Source of the DNA: Scilla litardierei
Lineage: Eukaryota; Streptophyta; Magnoliopsida; Asparagales; Asparagaceae
NCBI GenBank assembly: GCA_030789695.1
Contig: CM061132.1
Location: forward strand, 32,450,418-32,514,417
DNA length: 64,000 nt
Direction: 5' to 3'
The translations under genes and the position numbers were made by a program. Positions within the stretch are counted from its first letter, which is position 1; each line of letters begins with the position of its first letter. Below the pieces are notes generated by a model that had not been told where the DNA came from, searched no databases, and saw only the letters and a program-made list of their open reading frames with translations. Below, piece by piece: positions 59,965 to 64,000 of the stretch.

Positions 59965-61791
59965 TGTTGAAACCACAAATCTAAATCAAATAGAGTAACT
60001 ACGAATAAAATCTAAGCACTTTAATAGTGATGGTGAAGGTGGTATGAAAAGTGTGGTGATGGAATTGTCACGTGTGATCAATGCAAACAACGAAGTCTAA
60101 TTCGTGAAAAATAGATATAAAAGGCATGTACATGGCATGGGTTCATTAGGATCAGCGAATCGTAAGCTTTGGTTGATCAATTATAACACAACGAAACCTC
60201 CTTTTGGGAGCGAATCGTCGGAAGATATCCTTTTGGGAGTTAACGCATCAATTCTAATAGAATATTGCTAAAGTTATAAACGTATATATAAAGTATGAAG
60301 CTCTCTTTTGGAGAGATCAAATCTCACCCTTGTGGGGTGATCATCTACTAGAACAATTCTTTTGGAATACGAATTAGTAGATTTAAGAGCGACGATTAAA
60401 ACTTTAGCAAATACAACGATTAAGCGCAATAACACAACCAAAGAATACGATTAACATCACCTAATTAATCCATACCATGCACATAAAATATTTAGCTACT
60501 CATGGTGCAGAAATACACAATTTTCAGATTCAAATTCATAAGTTTCATAGCAAAATACGGAAGTTTAGAGGCAAAATACAAGCTAATACACCCAAATACA
60601 AGCTAAAGTTGAAGAGAATATCACCAAATCTCTCTGAAAAGTCTTCAAAACTCTCTGGAAATTAGAAACAAGGCTCTGGAATTTTACAGAATTTTTTCAG
60701 AAGAAATTACGGCTTCTAAGTGCTCCAATACGCCAATTATACGCCCAAAAACCCTAGAATACGCTTAAATAATAAGATTGCGGGTTTATTGGGCTTAACG
60801 GGTTCAAACCCGCACCAATTTCGCACCCGAATTGATCCTAGCCACAGATCTAAAGCGGGACAGATGTGGGCCGTTCATCGCAGCGGGATTTAACCTCGTG
60901 GCGCCACGTGTGCGTTAAGAATCGTGCAAAGCCATTCGCGAATCCGCATCCGCCTCGGGGTAACGGTGGGTCGTCCGATCGCGATCAGACGGCTACGAGG
61001 AAGCCACGTTGCCCGATAATTTACGCGATCCGACTCCGGAGCGGGGCTCTTGTCGACCGTTGGATCGTAATCCAACGGTCATCGCTTCGCTGCATTCGTC
61101 GCTGATGCGGGGTCGAGATCGTCCGTCGAATTCTGATCGAACGATCGGTTGGATGCCACGTCGCTCCTCCGATTTCGCGAGGCGGGGCAGTTCAGGGCCG
61201 TCGGATGAAGCGGGGGTAAGCCCGATGCGTGCCGCGTGTCCTCCCGCTCCGCTTCGTTTTGAGCTGCCGAACGCCGTCCGATCTCCGATCGACCGCCCAC
61301 AACGTGCCACGTCACCCGCTTCTAAAATTCTCCGCAGCTGCTGATGGGCGAGATATCGACCGTTCGATCTCGATCGAACGGTCAATATTTAATACCATTT
61401 ATACCTTGCCGCGGCCGTAGGATGAAGGCTGGAGGGTGGAGATCGCGCCACGTGTCGATCGTTTATTGGCTGTCGCCCGTATTTTGCGTATTTTGAGTGT
61501 ATTTCTTCATTTAATTGGTATTCTGCATTCAATAAATCATAGAAATTAGCACAGATCTCAGAAAAATACAAATAAATAGTCGTTGGAATCGTGAGATCGA
61601 GACGATGCTAAGAAAAATATAAAATGTGCAGAATTGCATCGTTAAATGCTGTTTTGTGCTCAAATAGTGTGTTTTCTCTAATAAATAAATGTGTAGAAAA
61701 TACGTACGTACTAGAGACCAATATAGCATCACATGAGCACAAAATAGGGCTAAATGGGGGGTTAAATACGCAATATTGAACCCAAATCACA
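59965..61791 (-). repeat. Athila 3' LTR, about 1.83 kb
   Basis: On the minus strand from TGTGATTTGGG (61791) to GGTTTCAACA (59965). The upper end is fixed by the purine tract. The lower end is judged by loss of gag homology and the CA end, so it is less sure. It contains a GC-rich stretch 60850-61450 with several palindromes and CCACGTG/GCCACGT motifs, and small ACxTCCTTTTGGGAG repeats at 60198-60240. Confidence 0.6.
60965..61385. repeat. cluster of short palindromes in the Athila LTR
   Basis: CGTCCGATCGCGATCAGACG (about 60971), ACCGTTGGATCG/AATCCAACGGT (about 61057-61079), CGTCCGTCGAATTC...GAACGATCGG (about 61119) and CGACCGTTCGATCTCGATCG with AACGGTC after it (about 61356-61382). All share a core of CCGTyxGATC and its inverse. 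Confidence 0.8.
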
Positions 61792-63141
61792 CCCCCCAAC
61801 TAGCGTTTTGCTAGTCTCTAGCAAAAAGAGCGATTAAAAATACGCCTAGATCACCTTATCAGATCTCAAATCTTTCACCACCATACTACAACGACAAAAG
61901 AGATAACCAAACACTAATATCAATATTTCAAACTCATCAAGTAATGGTACTTGTGGGTTTTCAAAAATAAAAGTCAAGCATCTCAAATGGTTATAAAATA
62001 GACTCAAATTCACTATCAATTACCTCATAGCTCATAGTACACAAAATCAATGGCCCACACCGTTCAATCAAATATTTTAACTTGGAGCGTAGATGGTTCA
62101 TGCAAAGCAAGCATCAAAAGTAGGATGGTATCAAGACATACACACGTCAATCTCTATTCATAGGAACTCACACCACATCTTGTGTTTCCTTTGAGCTTTG
62201 GAAGTTTTCTTGCCTCGCTAATCATGCACACTTATTCTCTATGTTCTTTCACTTTTCTCCATAGTTCCGCGTAACGCGCATCAAGCAACATTCGCAGAAA
62301 AGTATATAACTTGGATCGCTCCATCAAATAATTGAGGTTCCGGTCAATGGCTCCCAAATCAGACGATAATAGGGCATTAGGCCAAGAAGGACCCCTCGGA
62401 CTGTACTACTCAAGCCAACCAAGTTATTTCTTTAATAGCACATTTATTCATCATTTTTTTTCTCATTCATCTCATTTTTTTCTTCTTTTGTGTGTGCATA
62501 AACAACTTGGCAAGATAACTTCCTATTCTTTAATTGTTCACAAGAATGGGTATCCTAATCATTTCAAATAACGTGGTACGTTTTTCTACCCAAAATCACA
62601 CCAAGCATGCAAATGGCAATGAATACGAGATAAAGAACAATGCACCAGTTAATTTATGAATTATTGGCACATGAATTTTGGTGTGTTCCAATGAAAGCAT
62701 ACCACTTGCTAATCCATAATTTCTAGATTCATTAAGTCATCAATTAATCTTGCCATTGAGATGTATAAAAAGAAATTCACCACAAGCACTCAAATTCATG
62801 TAAAATGAGATTGAAATGTTGAATAATAGTGGTTGGGGAAATAAATCACGAGTGTACGGTGGTGAATAAATAACGAGAAATTTCATCACATGAGGTTCAT
62901 TTCTAGGTAAAGAGAGACTTTGGTGATATTTCTTAACTCAAAATTTTTTTTTTTTTTTTTTTTTCAATGCAAAAAGGGAACTTAAAAAAATAAAATCCTA
63001 AAAGAAAAAGAAAAAGCAAAATGAAATCCAAAGAAAATAAAAAGAAAATAAAAATCCTAAAAGTTATTTCCCTCCCCCCAACTTAAAATAGACATTGTCC
63101 TCAATGTTAGGAAGAGGGAATCATGGAAAGAACACACCTGA
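61792..63141 (-). other. Athila region between integrase and 3' LTR
   Basis: No env-like frame survives; the longest open frame (62332-62571, plus) looks spurious. A first purine tract GTTGGGGGGAGGGAAA lies at about 63070-63085 just after an ATTGAGGACAATG block, and the second borders the LTR (61792-61800). A run of about 22 T is at 62943-62964. Confidence 0.55.
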
Positions 63142-63987
63142 TTAGTTCCCACCCGAAGGTGGGTCTGTGAGATCCATGGTGCTCGCTTCCTTGGTCCAAG
63201 GCTCGTGAAAATGTTTCAATCTCTGGCCATTCACCTTGAACTCGCTTCCATCTTTTTCATTTAGTAAGAGCACAGCGCCATATGGGAAAACTTCTTTGAC
63301 GACGAAAGGTCCATACCACCTAGAGCGAAGCTTCCCAGGAAAGATGTGCAGCCTGGAATTGTATAGGAGTACTTTTTGGCCTGGGGTGAACTCCCTCCTC
63401 AAGATCATCATGTCGTGGACGGATTTCATCCTCTCTTTTGATATTTTAGCGTTGTCGTACGCATTTCTCCTCAATTCCTCCAGCTCCAACAATTGCAACC
63501 TGCGAGAAGAAAAAGAGACATCAGTATCAAAATTCATTTTCTTTATAGCCCAATAAGATCTATGCTCTATCTCAACAGGTAAATGACAAGACTTCCCAAA
63601 AACTAGACGGTACGGTGACATCCCCAAAATTGTTTTGTAGGCCGTCCTGTAGGCCCACAACGCTTCAGGTAAGCGCAAGCTCCAATCTTTCTTTGATGGA
63701 TTCACCGTTTTCTGTAGAATTCCTTTGATCTCTCTATTTGCCAACTCTGCTTGGCCATTGGTTTGGGGGTGATACGGAGTAGAAACTTTATGTGTGACCC
63801 CAAACCTCTTCATTAAAGTAGCGAACATGCGGTTGCAAAAATGAGACCCTCCATCACTGATCAAGGCCTTTGGCACTCCAAACCTAGAGAAAATGTTCTC
63901 TTTAAGGAACTTAAGCACAACGGAAGTGTCGTTCGACCTGCAAGGAATAGCTTCCACCCATTTAGAAACATAATCAATACAAACCAA
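63142..63987 (-). CDS. Athila-type integrase, C-terminal 281 residues (start beyond window)
   Basis: Integrase core: [16 protein letters not shown] (first Asp), [17 protein letters not shown] (second Asp), [20 protein letters not shown] (Glu), then [37 protein letters not shown] and [15 protein letters not shown]. All three catalytic residues are present and there is no stop in 281 codons. The frame ends PPSGGN then TAG. It would join element DNA to the chromosome. The rest of the polyprotein lies outside the window on the right. Confidence 0.93.
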   Translation of the reverse strand: MVCIDYVSKWVEAIPCRSNDTSVVLKFLKENIFSRFGVPKALISDGGSHFCNRMFATLMKRFGVTHKVSTPYHPQTNGQAELANREIKGILQKTVNPSKKDWSLRLPEALWAYRTAYKTILGMSPYRLVFGKSCHLPVEIEHRSYWAIKKMNFDTDVSFSSRRLQLLELEELRRNAYDNAKISKERMKSVHDMMILRREFTPGQKVLLYNSRLHIFPGKLRSRWYGPFVVKEVFPYGAVLLLNEKDGSEFKVNGQRLKHFHEPWTKEASTMDLTDPPSGGN

Positions 63988-64000
63988 AATATAAGCATAT

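Larger units (their letters stand above)
59965..64000 (-). mobile_element. Athila-type Ty3/gypsy element, 3' part (continues beyond window)
   Basis: Minus strand: integrase at the window edge (63987-63142), a 1.35-kb region, a polypurine tract and a long 3' LTR ending at 59965. Integrase and the second purine tract with CTAGTTGGGGGGTGTGATT are of the Athila kind. It appears to be inserted in the small gag-bearing element to its left, with GAATC at 59960-59964 as one target copy. Confidence 0.8.

Overview
This is nuclear DNA of a flowering plant; the species cannot be told from the sequence. The evidence is a spliced plant-type gene on the minus strand, plus the usual angiosperm transposable elements: Ty1/copia, Ty3/gypsy chromovirus, Tat and Athila elements, an L1-type LINE, hAT and fold-back MITEs. 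I see no bacterial operon, CRISPR array, tRNA or rRNA.

The one host gene I can support is a member of the plant 3beta-hydroxysteroid dehydrogenase/C4-decarboxylase family with a C-terminal reticulon domain. Four exons are visible, at 58331-58529, 57798-57915, 57439-57613 and 20326-20482, all on the minus strand. Their reading phases join exactly. The third intron, 57438 down to 20483, is therefore about 37 kb long and is packed with nested mobile elements. The 5' and 3' ends of the gene lie outside the window, so the nests at 1-20 kb and 59-64 kb probably fill the neighbouring introns.

Layout. 1-2390: decayed hAT transposase gene and its right terminus. 2391-19683: an old copia element (minus) broken three ways: by the hAT at one end, by a Reina-like chromovirus R1 (4968-10917), and by a ~1.95-kb solo LTR (11466-19371) that itself holds a second Reina-like chromovirus R2 (11737-17687). 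20326-20482: exon. 20866-45113: a giant inverted repeat (arms about 2.1-2.3 kb once insertions are removed, centre about 24120) that has taken in a solo LTR, a hAT MITE, a short non-autonomous LTR element, a fold-back MITE, a second copia element (with another short LTR element inside it) and a full-length Tat element. 45114-48040: no recognisable gene. 48040-57085: a cluster of MITEs and TA tracts with an L1 LINE in the middle. 57439-58529: three exons. 59016-59964: end of another Reina-related non-autonomous element. 59965-64000: the 3' part of an Athila-type element that runs off the window.

Perfect or near-perfect target-site duplications fix most boundaries: GATTC for R2, GACGG and TGATG for the two solo LTRs, TGGTG and CAGTA for the two short LTR elements, AGAAT for Tat, CTACCAAG for the hAT MITE, and GAAGT/AAAGT for R1. 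Almost every element is coding-dead through stops, frameshifts or lost catalytic residues. The most interesting items are the 37-kb TE-packed intron in a gene whose exons stay open, the giant inverted repeat, a spliced antisense gene inside the Tat element, and a family of short non-autonomous elements related to the Reina chromoviruses.
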